Notes under the pieces: generated by a model
The model's database searches: none
What the model saw: the letters and a program-made list of their open reading frames with translations, nothing else
What the model was told of the DNA's origin: nothing
Assembly (NCBI GenBank): GCA_002868945.1
Contig: PKTX01000020.1
Coordinates: forward strand, 54,513-118,512
Direction: 5' to 3'
DNA length: 64,000 nucleotides
Source of the DNA: Desulfobulbaceae bacterium
GTDB lineage: Bacteria; Desulfobacterota; Desulfobulbia; Desulfobulbales; SURF-16
Position numbers and translations under genes: made by a program
Part shown: in pieces, positions 36,390-45,784 of the stretch
How the letters are laid out: each line of letters opens with the position of its first letter
Position numbering within the stretch: the first letter of the stretch is position 1

Positions 36390-38156
36390 CTAGAAAACGC
36401 CCTTGACCTTACCGGTCTCGACATCCACGTCCACACGACGGTAGGCCGGATCGGAACCGGTACCGGGCATCAAGCTGATGGCACCGGCCACCGGTACGAC
36501 AAAACCGGCACCCTTGTAGGTGAGGATATCACGGATGGGCAGGGTCCAGCCCTTGGGGGTCCCTTTCAGGGCCGGGTTGTGAGACAGGGAGAGATGGGTC
36601 TTGACCATGCAGGTTCCCATCTCATTCATGTCGGGATCAGCGGACAAACGCTTAAGTTTGGCCTGGGCCTCGGGGGTATAGGAAACGCCGTCGGCGCCAT
36701 ACACCTCTTTGGCAATGAGATCAATACGTTTCTCCAGAGGATCGGAAAGATCATAGAGGAACTTGAAGTCATTGGGCTCTTCGCAGGCGTCAACAACGGC
36801 GTCGGCGAACTCCAGGGCACCGTCGCCGCCGTGCTCCCAGTGGCGGGACAGGGCAACGCGGGCACCGGCCGCCTCACAGATGCGGCGCACCGCCTTGATC
36901 TCGTTGTCGGTGTCTGTGTAGAAGGCATTGATGCAGACCACAGGGTTGATGCCCGCCTTCTTGACGGTCTCGATGTGGTGAATGAGGTTCTTACACCCCT
37001 CCTCAACCCAGCCGACATGCTCCTTGCCATACTCTGCCGGCATGGGCTTGCCGGGTACGGGAATGGGGGCGCCGCCATGGCACTTAAGGGCACGAATGGT
37101 GGCAACGACAACGGCACAGTTGGGCTTGTTACCGGAGAAACGACACTTGAGATTCCAGAACTTCTCAAAACCGATATCAGCACCAAAACCGGACTCGGTG
37201 ACATTGTAGTCGGCAATCTTCAGGCCGACGCGATCGGCGATTACCGAGGATTGGCCGATGGCGATGTTGGCAAAGGGACCGGCATGGACGAGAACAGGCT
37301 GGCCTTCCAGGGTCTGCATCAGGTTGGGGTTCAAGGCCTGTACCATCCAGGCGGTCATGGCACCGTCCACCTCAAGGTCAGCGGTGGTAATGGGACGATC
37401 CTGTTTGTCATAGGCCACGACGATCTTGCCGATACGACGACGCATATCAGCCAGGTCATTGGCGATGGCAAGGATGGCCATGATCTCGGAGGAAACGGCA
37501 ATGGCAAAGGAGGACTTCATGGTGAAGCCGTCCATCTTGCCGGGCCCCTGACCAATGGTGATGTCACGCAAGGCCTGGGCACAGAAATCCATGATCCAGT
37601 TGAACTCCACCTTCTTGGGATGGATATCGAGACGCTTGAGGTTACGCTTGGCAAGCTGCTCGTCGGTGTAGTTGGCCTCATGCTGCATACGCGAGGTCAG
37701 GGCCACCATGCCCAGGTTGTGGGCATTCATGATGGCGTTGATATCGCCGGTGAGACCAAGGGAAAACTCGGTAAGGGGAATACACTGGGCCAGGCCGCCA
37801 CCGGCAGCAGACCCCTTGATATTCATGGTGGGGCCGCCGGAGGGCTGGCGAATGGCGCCGACAACGGACTTGTTACGCTTGCCGAGGCCCTGCACCAGAC
37901 CCATGGCACAGGTGGACTTGCCTTCACCCAGGGGAGTTGGAGAAATAGCCGTTACGTCAACATACTTACCGTCCGGCTTGTCACCGAGACGTTTCATGAT
38001 CTTATTGAAATCAAGCTTACCGACATAATGACCGTAAGGCAGAACCTCTTCCTTGTCGAGCCCGAGGATCTCGCCGAGCTCATAAACGGTTTTCATGTTC
38101 TTTTCAGCGTCTTGCGCAATTTCCCAATCCGCATGTTTAGTTGGATCAAGAGCCAT
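36390..38156 (-). CDS. fhs: Formate--tetrahydrofolate ligase
   Basis: This 588-residue ATP-dependent enzyme activates formate as 10-formyl-THF, the first folate step of the Wood-Ljungdahl methyl branch. It shows the family P-loop region [35 protein letters not shown], and the C-terminal [16 protein letters not shown] and [15 protein letters not shown]. Length is slightly over the usual 555-560, with an N-terminal extension of about 20 residues. The frame is open to 38180, but GGAGGGAAAC just upstream selects ATG 38156. It is separated from folD by the pilB-like gene, the only non-pathway insertion in the island. Confidence 0.96.
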   Translation of the reverse strand: MALDPTKHADWEIAQDAEKNMKTVYELGEILGLDKEEVLPYGHYVGKLDFNKIMKRLGDKPDGKYVDVTAISPTPLGEGKSTCAMGLVQGLGKRNKSVVGAIRQPSGGPTMNIKGSAAGGGLAQCIPLTEFSLGLTGDINAIMNAHNLGMVALTSRMQHEANYTDEQLAKRNLKRLDIHPKKVEFNWIMDFCAQALRDITIGQGPGKMDGFTMKSSFAIAVSSEIMAILAIANDLADMRRRIGKIVVAYDKQDRPITTADLEVDGAMTAWMVQALNPNLMQTLEGQPVLVHAGPFANIAIGQSSVIADRVGLKIADYNVTESGFGADIGFEKFWNLKCRFSGNKPNCAVVVATIRALKCHGGAPIPVPGKPMPAEYGKEHVGWVEEGCKNLIHHIETVKKAGINPVVCINAFYTDTDNEIKAVRRICEAAGARVALSRHWEHGGDGALEFADAVVDACEEPNDFKFLYDLSDPLEKRIDLIAKEVYGADGVSYTPEAQAKLKRLSADPDMNEMGTCMVKTHLSLSHNPALKGTPKGWTLPIRDILTYKGAGFVVPVAGAISLMPGTGSDPAYRRVDVDVETGKVKGVF

Positions 38157-38183
38157 GTTTCCCTCCATCAAAAGTTTCACTAA

Positions 38184-38203
38184 GGCACCGTAATGCGGGT
38201 GCC
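38184..38203. promoter_or_regulatory. Inverted repeat GGCACC-N8-GGTGCC upstream of fhs
   Basis: Perfect 6-bp arms lie about 28-47 bp before the fhs ATG, flanked by TAA and ATTA. Its position suits a repressor operator or a leader hairpin. No known regulator site was matched. Confidence 0.4.
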
Positions 38204-38357
38204 ATTAGCTTTAAAAAGGAAAGCGGTATCAAAATAACCACTCAAAATAACGTCCGAAGTGAACCAGCAACAGAGTTCGCGAAAAGCCTTGTGTGATTAC
38301 CTCAGTTTTTCACAAAAGGCAATCCGCAGAACTACATATTTTCCGAGCCGCACATAG

Positions 38358-38389
38358 GAAAGCTCCGCCGATAAAAGGCGGAGCTTTTT
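38358..38389. terminator. Rho-independent terminator after thyX
   Basis: AAAGCTCCGCC-(7 nt)-GGCGGAGCTTTTT forms an 11-bp stem with a T-tract. The A-run on the other side lets it also act on minus-strand transcripts leaving thyX. Confidence 0.88.
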
Positions 38390-38425
38390 CGTTGACCCCT
38401 AAAAAATGATAAAAAAATCCAGCTG

Positions 38426-39382
38426 TTAATCCTGTTCCACCACAAGCGAACCAAAGACCTCGGGGAACTGTTCGGCAAAGTCGGCCAAAAGCGGGATCAT
38501 CACCTCTCGCATGGAGGGATCCGCCCCCTTGGCCACCCGCAGCTTGAACATATGGACCCACTGGATGAGGTTGGCGTAGACAATGAGTTCCGTTTTGCAG
38601 GAGTTGGGCAGCACGGTCCTGGCCGCCTGGGGGGTGGAGGTCTCCAGCAGTTGGAGATAAGTCTTCTCGCTCTCTTCCATGGCCTGGCACCAGAGGGCAT
38701 ACTCGTCGCTCTGCTCGTCATAAAAAAGAGGCTTGATAAAGGTGACCTGGTTGCCGAACTTGTCGGCGCTGTATCGGCAGTAGCGCTGGCTCTCCTGCAA
38801 AAAACTGCAGGGCCGGTGCCGCACCATCTCATGGGTAACGGCCCGATTGACGATAAACTTGACGGCAAGATAGCGATGGCGGGCCCGCAGGTGGACAGGC
38901 AGGTTTTCCACCTCGGACAGATAGAGCTTTTTCACCATGACACCGCTCTGCGGCACAATACCACGCTCCGGCACGATATCCTCAAAAAAGAGGGCATGTC
39001 GTTGCAGCAGGTAGGCGGTGATGGCCTTGACGATTTTCAGATTGCCGTGCTCCAGATAGAGTTCGCGAAAGGCGCGCACCGAAGCGGTGATGAGCAGGAT
39101 GTTCTTCTCCAGCACATCAATATTGAGAAATCTGGGCAGAGCCTTGAAGAGTTGACCGGCCAACGACTCCTTTTCAACAATAACCTCAAGGGTAAGGACA
39201 GCCATTTCCGCCACGGAATTATGGCCGTGCTTTAAAATGTTTCTGATAAAGACCGGGGCCGATTCATCGGTGATCCTGTCTTCGCTCTTGTAACAGAGAC
39301 GACCGCAGGCCTCGATGCGTACGGCAAGACTCTGGCGATCAAGCGCGTCAAGGATCTCGTAGGAAGGGGGGATGACAATCAT
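38426..39382 (-). CDS. thyX: Flavin-dependent thymidylate synthase ThyX
   Basis: This 318-residue ThyX methylates dUMP using methylene-THF and FAD. The diagnostic motif RHRPCSFLQESQRY (pattern RHRxxSxxxxSxRY) is present. Start MIVIPPSYEIL at 39382 is used; the longer frame to 39781 runs back through the nifS region without family character. The N-terminal 100 residues are longer than in short ThyX types, as seen in several anaerobes. Dependence on methylene-THF links it loosely to the folate enzymes of the island. It lies 76 bp downstream of nifS. Confidence 0.93.
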   Translation of the reverse strand: MIVIPPSYEILDALDRQSLAVRIEACGRLCYKSEDRITDESAPVFIRNILKHGHNSVAEMAVLTLEVIVEKESLAGQLFKALPRFLNIDVLEKNILLITASVRAFRELYLEHGNLKIVKAITAYLLQRHALFFEDIVPERGIVPQSGVMVKKLYLSEVENLPVHLRARHRYLAVKFIVNRAVTHEMVRHRPCSFLQESQRYCRYSADKFGNQVTFIKPLFYDEQSDEYALWCQAMEESEKTYLQLLETSTPQAARTVLPNSCKTELIVYANLIQWVHMFKLRVAKGADPSMREVMIPLLADFAEQFPEVFGSLVVEQD

Positions 39383-39458
39383 ATTTTCTCGGAAGGTCGA
39401 ATGGTTAGGGGAATATAAAGGCCTCTCGGCATCGGCAGGCGGCTTTATCCTCGTGGCG

Positions 39459-40685
39459 CTATTTACCGCAACCGCAACTGCCGCAGGAGCCGCCACCGGC
39501 GATCTTGTCGCGATCCGCCCAAAAAGGCGACATCTCCCGAAGCTTGGCAATAACAGGCGGTAATTTTTCCAGGATATAATCAACCTCATCCTCGGTGTTG
39601 TAGACACTGAGACTGAATCGAATGGAGCCGTGCGCCGCGGTGAACGGCACGCCCATGGCGCGCAGGACATGCGACGGCTCCAGGGATCCCGACGTACAGG
39701 CGGAACCGGAAGAGGCGCAGATACCGTAGCGGTCAAGATGAAGGAGAATGGCCTCGCCCTCCACATATTCAAAACTGACATTGGTGGTGTTGGGCAGTCG
39801 TTCTTCCTTGTGACCGTTGAGTAAGGTGTTGGGCACCCTCTTCAGCAATCCGTTTTCCAGCTTGTCGCGCAATAGGCGCACCGTGGTGTTCTCGCGCCGC
39901 ATGTTATTGGCGGCCAGCTCGCAGGCCTTACCCATACCGATGATGGAGGTAACATTCTCCGTCCCTCCCCGGCGGCCTCGTTCCTGATGGCCCCCCATGA
40001 GAAAAGGCATAAAGGGGGTCCGTTTACGCACATAGAGGACACCGACCCCCTTGGGGGCATGGAGTTTGTGACCGGAGACCGACAGAAAATCCACCGGCGT
40101 CTCGGCCAGGTTGATGGGGATCTTACCCACGGCCTGCACGGCATCGGTATGAAAGAGGATCCCCCTGCTCTTGGCGATTTTTGCCATTTCATCAATGGGA
40201 AAGATAACCCCGGTCTCGTTATTGGCCCACATGACACTGACAATGGCCGTGTCATCGGCCAGGGCCTCTTCATAACGTTTAAGATCAAGAGTGCCGTCAC
40301 TTTCCACCGGCAGCTGGGTAACGCGATGCTTATGGCCGGTGAGGCGGTCGAGGTTTTCACAGAGATTCTTGACGGCCGGATGCTCGACCCGGGTGGTGAC
40401 GATATGCCGTTTTTCCGGCGCCACCTGCAGGGCGGAAAAGATGGCGGTGGAATCGCTCTCTGTGCCGCAGCTGGTGAAGATAATCTCTTCCGGTTGGGCG
40501 CCGAGAAGATCGGCAACCTGTTGCCTGGCCTTTTTAACGGCGCCGCCGACCTGGTCGCCGAAGCTGTGCATGGAGGAGGGGTTGCCATAGAGCTCACTAA
40601 AATAGGGCAGCATGGTCTCCAGGACTTCCGGGGCAACCCGGGTGGTTGCATTGTTATCCATGTAAATTGTTTTGGGTTGGCTCAT
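39459..40685 (-). CDS. nifS: Cysteine desulfurase NifS
   Basis: This 408-residue class V PLP enzyme supplies sulfur from cysteine to NifU. Evidence: MDNNATTRVAPEV at the start, SCGTESDSTAIFSAL, the PLP Lys in SVSGHKLHAPKGVG, and the group I catalytic-cysteine loop ICASSGSACTSGSLEPSHVL. A glycine/cysteine tail GGGSCGSCGCGK at the extreme C-terminus is extra relative to the family and could bind metal. The start overlaps the nifU stop by four bases, so the pair is co-translated. Confidence 0.94.
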   Translation of the reverse strand: MSQPKTIYMDNNATTRVAPEVLETMLPYFSELYGNPSSMHSFGDQVGGAVKKARQQVADLLGAQPEEIIFTSCGTESDSTAIFSALQVAPEKRHIVTTRVEHPAVKNLCENLDRLTGHKHRVTQLPVESDGTLDLKRYEEALADDTAIVSVMWANNETGVIFPIDEMAKIAKSRGILFHTDAVQAVGKIPINLAETPVDFLSVSGHKLHAPKGVGVLYVRKRTPFMPFLMGGHQERGRRGGTENVTSIIGMGKACELAANNMRRENTTVRLLRDKLENGLLKRVPNTLLNGHKEERLPNTTNVSFEYVEGEAILLHLDRYGICASSGSACTSGSLEPSHVLRAMGVPFTAAHGSIRFSLSVYNTEDEVDYILEKLPPVIAKLREMSPFWADRDKIAGGGSCGSCGCGK

Positions 40686-41518
40686 CCTTTGCTCTCCTCA
40701 ACTATCAGGCTGTCAAGAACCTCTTCACGCAGCTTCTTTTCGACAAATTCCTTCAGGGTGGTCTGGCTCTTGGCACAGCTGACACAGGAGCCGCGCAGGG
40801 AAACAATGACATAGTCGCCATCCACGTCTATCAGCTCAATGTCACCACCGTCCTTTTTGAGGTTGGGTCTGATCTCGCGGTCAAAGACATCCTCGATCAT
40901 CTTGATTTTCTGGACCGTGGTCAAGCGTTTGGGGCCGGACATGGGGATGACCTTGGGAGCGTTCTGGCGGGCCTCGTCAAGAATCTCCTGGATACGATCC
41001 TCACACTTGCCGCAACCGCCGCCGGCCTTGGTGAAGTTGGTAACCTCTTCAACGCTCTTCAGGTCGCTCTCCTCAATGGCCCGGCGAATCTCAACATCGG
41101 TTACACCGAAACATTCGCAGACCACCTCGCCCTCGGTCTGGGGCAACGGCACGCCGCGATAATTGGCAATGGCCGCCTCCAGGGCCTCACGGCCCATCAC
41201 CGAGCAGTGCATCTTCTCCTTGGGCAGACCGCCGAGGAACTCGGCAAGATCCTCATTGGTGATCTTCTCCGCCTCATCCAGGGTAAGGCCGATGACCATC
41301 AGGGTCAGGGCCGATGACGAGGCAATGGCACTGGCACAGCCGAAGGTCTTGAATTTGGCGTCAACAATGCGACCGTCGTCCCCCAGCTTAAAGGTAAACT
41401 TCAAGGCATCGCCGCAGGACAGGGAGCCCACCTCCCCTATGCCGTCGGCATCCTCGATTTCCCCGACATTGCGAGGATTCAGAAAATGATCCTTAACCTT
41501 ATCCGTATATTCCAACAT
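40682..41518 (-). CDS. nifU: Fe-S cluster scaffold NifU (three-domain)
   Basis: This 278-residue modular scaffold has three domains. First is an IscU-like domain (residues 1-125) with cysteines in LSCGDALKF, TFGCASAIA and KMHCSVMG. A BFD-type [2Fe-2S] domain (about 130-180) carries CECFG and GGGCGKCEDR. A NifU C-terminal domain has RGSCVSCAKSQTTLK. GGAGATG precedes ATG 41518; the upstream 33 residues of the open frame are not protein-like. With no nitrogenase genes nearby, it most likely serves general Fe-S assembly, a heavy demand given the CODH/ACS, Fdh and Hdr proteins encoded next door. Confidence 0.95.
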   Translation of the reverse strand: MLEYTDKVKDHFLNPRNVGEIEDADGIGEVGSLSCGDALKFTFKLGDDGRIVDAKFKTFGCASAIASSSALTLMVIGLTLDEAEKITNEDLAEFLGGLPKEKMHCSVMGREALEAAIANYRGVPLPQTEGEVVCECFGVTDVEIRRAIEESDLKSVEEVTNFTKAGGGCGKCEDRIQEILDEARQNAPKVIPMSGPKRLTTVQKIKMIEDVFDREIRPNLKKDGGDIELIDVDGDYVIVSLRGSCVSCAKSQTTLKEFVEKKLREEVLDSLIVEESKG

Positions 41519-41762
41519 GGTTATTACATCTCCATTATCTCGTGTCTGTCCTGAAAAAGGCTTTCCGGAGAGACACTCTCTCAACAGCAGACCAGCCGTG
41601 GCAGGCAAATCCGCCAAAGGTTAAACCTTCCGGCAGCTTGGCACGGAAAGAGGGTATTGTATATTTGACCAACTGAGACTTCTAACAATGCTTCACGAGG
41701 CTGTCAATTATTGTTTGGCAGGTTGCCGTCCGGCAGAGGCTGCTTCCGACGCCATGACCACC

Positions 41763-43619
41763 TCAGTCGCCGGATTTGCCGGGCCGGCTGACGCCTTCGG
41801 GGTGCAGGCTTGAAAAAATGGTTTGCGCCAGCTCTCTGCCGATGGAGGGAACCGCTGCCAGCTCCTGCACCGAGGCCGCCTCAACCCCTTTAACACTGCC
41901 GAAATGGCGCAGAAGTTTCTGACGCCGGGCCGGCCCAACGCCCCTCACCTGATCCAAAACAGAGGTCAAGGTTCTTTTGTTACGCAGGCGCCGATGAAAG
42001 GTAACGCCGTAACGGTGCGATTCGTCGCGGATTCGCATGATCAAAAGCAACAGTTGGGAATGGCGGGCCAGGAGGTGATGATTCTTGCGGCCGGGCCGAT
42101 AAAGTTTTTCACCCTCGCCGTGGCGATCCTTGGCAATACCGAGCAGGTCCACCTTGTCCAGGATATCCAGATTCTTGAAAATTTGCACCCCAATATTGAG
42201 CTGCCCTTTGCCGCCATCGACAATAAAGAGATCCGGCAGTTCACGATTCTTGCCCGGGTCAAAACGGCGGGACAAGACCTCGGCCATCATGCCGTAGTCA
42301 TCAGGGCCGGTCAGGGTGCGAATCCGGTAATGACGATAGAGAGACGTTTCCTTTTTGCCGTCAACAAAGCAGACCAGAGACCCCACCGCCTCCTTGCCGC
42401 TGGTGTTGGAAATATCAAGACATTCAATACGGTTGGGCAGACGTGACAGATTGAGGGTTTCCTTGAGCTGCCGGGCCATCACCTGCCACGACTCCTGCTG
42501 CCGTTGCCGGTCACTGAAAACCTGGGCGGCATTGTCATTGGCCATGGCCACCAGACGACGCAGATCACCGCGCTGCGGCACCCGCAGTTGCACCTTGCCG
42601 CCCCGTTGTTCGGAGAGATACTCCTGAAAACATTGCTCATCACCGGTGGCCCAGGGCAGCAGAATCACTCCGGGGACGAAGATGTCGTCACTGTAGAAGC
42701 GGCGCAGCACCTCGGCCAGGACATCACCATCATCCCCCACCGGCTCGGCGACAAAGAAAGAGCGGTGCCCTTCCACCCTGCCGGCCCGCACGGTGATCAG
42801 GGAAACAGCCATGGAAGCTCCCTGCCGGCAGGCCCCAAAGACATCAAACTCGTGCTTCCGGCCGGCCACCATCACCTGTTTCTCCAGGGTCCTTTCCAGG
42901 GCGGCAATCTGATCACGACACTGGGCCGCCTCTTCAAAGCGTAACTGCCGGGAGGCATCCTCCATCTGTCGGCGCAAGCGGCTGATCAGCTTCTGGCTCT
43001 TGCCTTCCAGGACCATGATGACATTATCCACGGCCCGGCCATAGCGCTTGGCATCACAGGTGCCCAGGCAGGGGGCCAGGCAAGCGCCCATCTGGCCATT
43101 GAGGCAGGGCCGCTGCCGGTGGCGCACGCTCTTGCAGCGTCGCAGGGGGAAGATGGCGGCCAGCAACTTGAGGGTGGCCCACATGGAGGAGACCGATGCA
43201 TAGGGACCAAAGTAGCGGGCCTTATCCTGCAGACGCCTTCTGGTCATCATCACCCGGGGCCACTCCTCCTGGACAGTCACCTTAATAAAGGGATAACTCT
43301 TATCATCACGGAGAATGACATTGTATTTCGGCTTATTTTTTTTTATGAGAGAGGCTTCAAGGATAAGGGCCTCTTTTTCGGTGCCGGTAAGAATGGTCTC
43401 CAGGGCGGCAATGCGGGCCACCATGGCCCTGGTTTTATTATGGGCCCCGGCCTGCAGTTTGGCGTAGGAAGCCAGCCTCTTGCGCAGATTGCGCGCCTTG
43501 CCCACATAAATAATGGTGCCGCGGCGATCCTTCATGAGATAGACGCCCGGCCCGGTGGAGAGCGTTGCCAGCAAGGCGCTGTTCAGGACGGGATGTTGTG
43601 GAGTGTGAGGCGTTGTCAT
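41763..43619 (-). CDS. uvrC: Excinuclease ABC subunit C
   Basis: This 618-residue UvrC makes both incisions in nucleotide excision repair. It has a GIY-YIG domain (GPGVYLMKDRRG, IIYVGKARNLRKRL) and a cysteine quartet region (CLNGQMGACLAPC). It has a UVR motif (LRFEEAAQCRDQIAAL) for UvrB binding. The RNase H-like nuclease domain has LPNRIECLDISN and LFIVDGGKGQLN, and helix-hairpin-helix repeats close the protein. The family start is MTTPHTPQHP at 43619; the open frame extends further but overlaps a divergent gene's leader. Confidence 0.95.
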   Translation of the reverse strand: MTTPHTPQHPVLNSALLATLSTGPGVYLMKDRRGTIIYVGKARNLRKRLASYAKLQAGAHNKTRAMVARIAALETILTGTEKEALILEASLIKKNKPKYNVILRDDKSYPFIKVTVQEEWPRVMMTRRRLQDKARYFGPYASVSSMWATLKLLAAIFPLRRCKSVRHRQRPCLNGQMGACLAPCLGTCDAKRYGRAVDNVIMVLEGKSQKLISRLRRQMEDASRQLRFEEAAQCRDQIAALERTLEKQVMVAGRKHEFDVFGACRQGASMAVSLITVRAGRVEGHRSFFVAEPVGDDGDVLAEVLRRFYSDDIFVPGVILLPWATGDEQCFQEYLSEQRGGKVQLRVPQRGDLRRLVAMANDNAAQVFSDRQRQQESWQVMARQLKETLNLSRLPNRIECLDISNTSGKEAVGSLVCFVDGKKETSLYRHYRIRTLTGPDDYGMMAEVLSRRFDPGKNRELPDLFIVDGGKGQLNIGVQIFKNLDILDKVDLLGIAKDRHGEGEKLYRPGRKNHHLLARHSQLLLLIMRIRDESHRYGVTFHRRLRNKRTLTSVLDQVRGVGPARRQKLLRHFGSVKGVEAASVQELAAVPSIGRELAQTIFSSLHPEGVSRPGKSGD

Positions 43620-43756
43620 GATATGGCTGTCTTGAAGAAAGTCGCGTTTTTTTGAACAGGAACGGAGAAAGCCCCGCCAAACGAGCCGGCAAAAGGAGCA
43701 TGTACGGCTGGGCACTCGTCTCTTCTCCACGGCATCTAAATATGAAAGAGAGAAAA

Positions 43757-44398
43757 ATGCCAAAAAGATCTGCAAAAAAACAAACATCCCTTCTAATACC
43801 GGGCAATCCCACCGGCTCGCTCTCCATTGCCGCCCTTGAGGATATCATCGCCCTGGCCCGCACCTTCGGGGTACGCGAGGTGCAGATCACCTCGGCAAAA
43901 CGCCTGGCCCTGTGCGGCTTTGCCGAAGCGGACCGAGAGGAGCTGGCCACCGCTGTCGCCGAAAAGTTTCAGGGGCCGGATGCCATGCTGCAAGGCTATA
44001 TAGTCTGCTGCCGCGGCCGACGGCAGTGCCCACACGGCTGCCGACAGACAGAGGCCCTCAGCCAAGGCCTTACAGATCTTCTCGCCTCTTTAAGCCTGCC
44101 GGCCAAGGTGAAGATCGGCATCTCGGGCTGTCCCAGGAACTGCTCGGCCGGCTCCACCAGGGATGTGGGTCTTTTTGCCAACATGAAGGGTTGGGTCGTG
44201 GTATTCGGCGGCAATGCCGGTTGCAGACCACGCATTGCCGACACCATCGCCGAAGGGCTCAGCAGGCAGGCCGCCTTGCAGGCCGTGGAAAAATGCCTCG
44301 ATTTTTACAGCAAGAACGCCCTGCCCCGCGAAAGAACGGCCCGCTTTGTCGAGCGTCTCGGCATCACCACCATCAAAGAGATTATAATAGCCCCTTGA
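43757..44398 (+). CDS. Small sulfite/nitrite reductase-like siroheme [4Fe-4S] protein
   Basis: This 213-residue protein has one nitrite/sulfite-reductase ferredoxin-like half domain followed by a siroheme/[4Fe-4S] domain. The cluster motif reads C-x5-C (CRGRRQC) and later C-x3-C (SGCPRNC), the exact pattern of siroheme reductases. It is far smaller than DsrA/B or CysI and resembles the low-molecular-weight assimilatory-type sulfite reductases reported in sulfate reducers. Reaction and partner are unknown. ATG 43757 follows GAGAG; an earlier ATG at 43742 is possible. It diverges from uvrC. Confidence 0.75.
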   Translation: MPKRSAKKQTSLLIPGNPTGSLSIAALEDIIALARTFGVREVQITSAKRLALCGFAEADREELATAVAEKFQGPDAMLQGYIVCCRGRRQCPHGCRQTEALSQGLTDLLASLSLPAKVKIGISGCPRNCSAGSTRDVGLFANMKGWVVVFGGNAGCRPRIADTIAEGLSRQAALQAVEKCLDFYSKNALPRERTARFVERLGITTIKEIIIAP

Positions 44399-44453
44399 AA
44401 AAGGTGGCGGGCGTAGCTCAAGCCGAATTTTGACAACGCATCAGGAGAGAGTG

Positions 44454-44697
44454 TCTGTCCAGAAATAGGTCATTTCGTTCGAGATCAAGGAGTGCGAGAA
44501 AAATAAACGCGCCCTGAAAGAGGTAAGGGAGCCTACGACACTCCGGGTACCCTTGGGGTGCAGGCATATATGCGATATCGGAGTCTTCACTTCATTTCGC
44601 TTACCTCCGAGCATTATTTTTTGAGCATAACGAGGTAAGCGAGCTCGCGAGACTCCGGGAGATTGGACGAAAAAGCAATTATTCAAGACACCCTTTA
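44454..44697. repeat. Mosaic interspersed repeat, family B with a cassette and a family A end
   Basis: Most of this element matches 48206-48413 in reverse orientation (for example CATATATGCGATATCGGAGTC and CCGAGCATTATTTTTTGAGC). At about 44507-44560 it carries the same cassette found inside the family A element at 30555-30605 (GCGCCCTGAAAGAGGTAAGG, then CGACACTCCGGGT). It ends with GCAATTATTCAAGACACCC, the family A terminal sequence. Confidence 0.85.
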
Positions 44698-44865
44698 GTC
44701 ACAAGGTAACTGCCGCAAACATTGGCCGCCACCTGCAAAACGGCAGCAGGAAATTGCCGAACGAGACGCCCAACGCGTCGGCTCATAGGTCCCCTGAAGA
44801 GGGCTCCCTGCCCTGCGGAGAAGGAGGGGCGAGACGGGCACCCGGCAGACCTCCCTTGCAGGCAC

Positions 44866-44916
44866 CCAATAAAAAAAGGCGACCGGCTGTTTGCCGAGTC
44901 GCCCTTTTTTTATTGG
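44866..44916. terminator. Bidirectional terminator after the molybdoenzyme operon
   Basis: CCAATAAAAAAAGGCGAC...GTCGCCCTTTTTTTATTGG is an 18-bp near-perfect stem with a CGGCTGTTTGCCG inner hairpin. It lies 20 bp past the stop of the B-subunit gene. Confidence 0.92.
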
Positions 44917-44935
44917 AGATGAAGAAGAAAAATAC

Positions 44936-45739
44936 CTATTCTGTTTCTTCGCTCATTCCCTTGACGGCCATGGCGCCGACAAGCCCCAGCAGGCCGAGGT
45001 TCTTGGCCTTGTTCAGGCCGGGCTTCATGCGGGCCATCAGGATACGGCGCAGATTGGCCTCAGGCATCTCCTGCGGAGTGGAGGTGGCGGTGAGCAGAGC
45101 CATATCACGCTTATTGCCGTAATAAAGGCCGTTGGAGCCGATATTGACATTGGCGGACGACAGACTCTTGGCGCCCATCCTTTTGTACTTGGAGACCTCC
45201 GAGTTGGGATCGTCAAGATCACCGAAGATACGGGCTCGAGCCAGACAGGTCTGGACACAGGCAGGCTCAAGGCCCATTTCAACGCGCGGCATGCAGTAGG
45301 TACACTTATCAGCCGTTCCTTCACTGCCGATCTCTTCGTTGATCTGGTTCTCATTTACATAACGGGCGTTATAGGGGCAGGCATCAGCGCAGGCCCCGCA
45401 TCCCCAACAGCGTTCCTTATCGATCTGGACCGTACCGTTAAAGGGATCCTTGTAGGTGGCCGCCACTTCCATGGTCTTGGTCTTGCCGCTCTTCTTGTCC
45501 TTGAAGGTCTTCTGAATGGTGTCAGCCGGACAGACAGCCACACAGGCCGGTTCATTACAGTGATTGCAGAGCCCCGGATAATAGGTTGAGGCAAGACCGT
45601 GGGGGGTATTGGCCGGGCCGAGACGATGCACCCAGTTTCTTCCCTTGTCCGCCGGAACTTCCCACTCGGCTTTACAGGCAACGGCGCAGGCATGACAACC
45701 CACACACTTATTTAAATCTATAACCATTCCGTATTGCAT
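44936..45739 (-). CDS. Four-cluster ferredoxin subunit of a molybdopterin oxidoreductase (PsrB/TtrB/DmsB type)
   Basis: This 267-residue electron-transfer subunit has four [4Fe-4S] motifs typical of the CISM family: CVGCHACAVAC, CNHCNEPACVAVC, CWGCGACADACPY, and CTYCMPRVEMG...CVQTC. It would pass electrons to the catalytic A subunit encoded 45 bp upstream. It has no signal peptide and would be exported with the Tat-targeted A subunit. The C-terminus has a short hydrophobic stretch (GLLGLVGAMAVKG) that could contact the membrane, but no full anchor. No NrfD/PsrC gene follows. Confidence 0.88.
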   Translation of the reverse strand: MQYGMVIDLNKCVGCHACAVACKAEWEVPADKGRNWVHRLGPANTPHGLASTYYPGLCNHCNEPACVAVCPADTIQKTFKDKKSGKTKTMEVAATYKDPFNGTVQIDKERCWGCGACADACPYNARYVNENQINEEIGSEGTADKCTYCMPRVEMGLEPACVQTCLARARIFGDLDDPNSEVSKYKRMGAKSLSSANVNIGSNGLYYGNKRDMALLTATSTPQEMPEANLRRILMARMKPGLNKAKNLGLLGLVGAMAVKGMSEETE

Positions 45740-45784
45740 AACGGTATATCCTCCTTAATAGAGTATCTCGTTGGCTCTCAGGCC

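Larger units (their letters stand above)
44399..44935. other. Intergenic region with a mosaic repeat and a terminator
   Basis: There is no gene. From 44454 to 44697 lies a mosaic repeat. From 44700 to 44865 the sequence has no recognisable feature, and a strong terminator occupies 44866-44916 just after the psrB-like gene. Confidence 0.6.
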
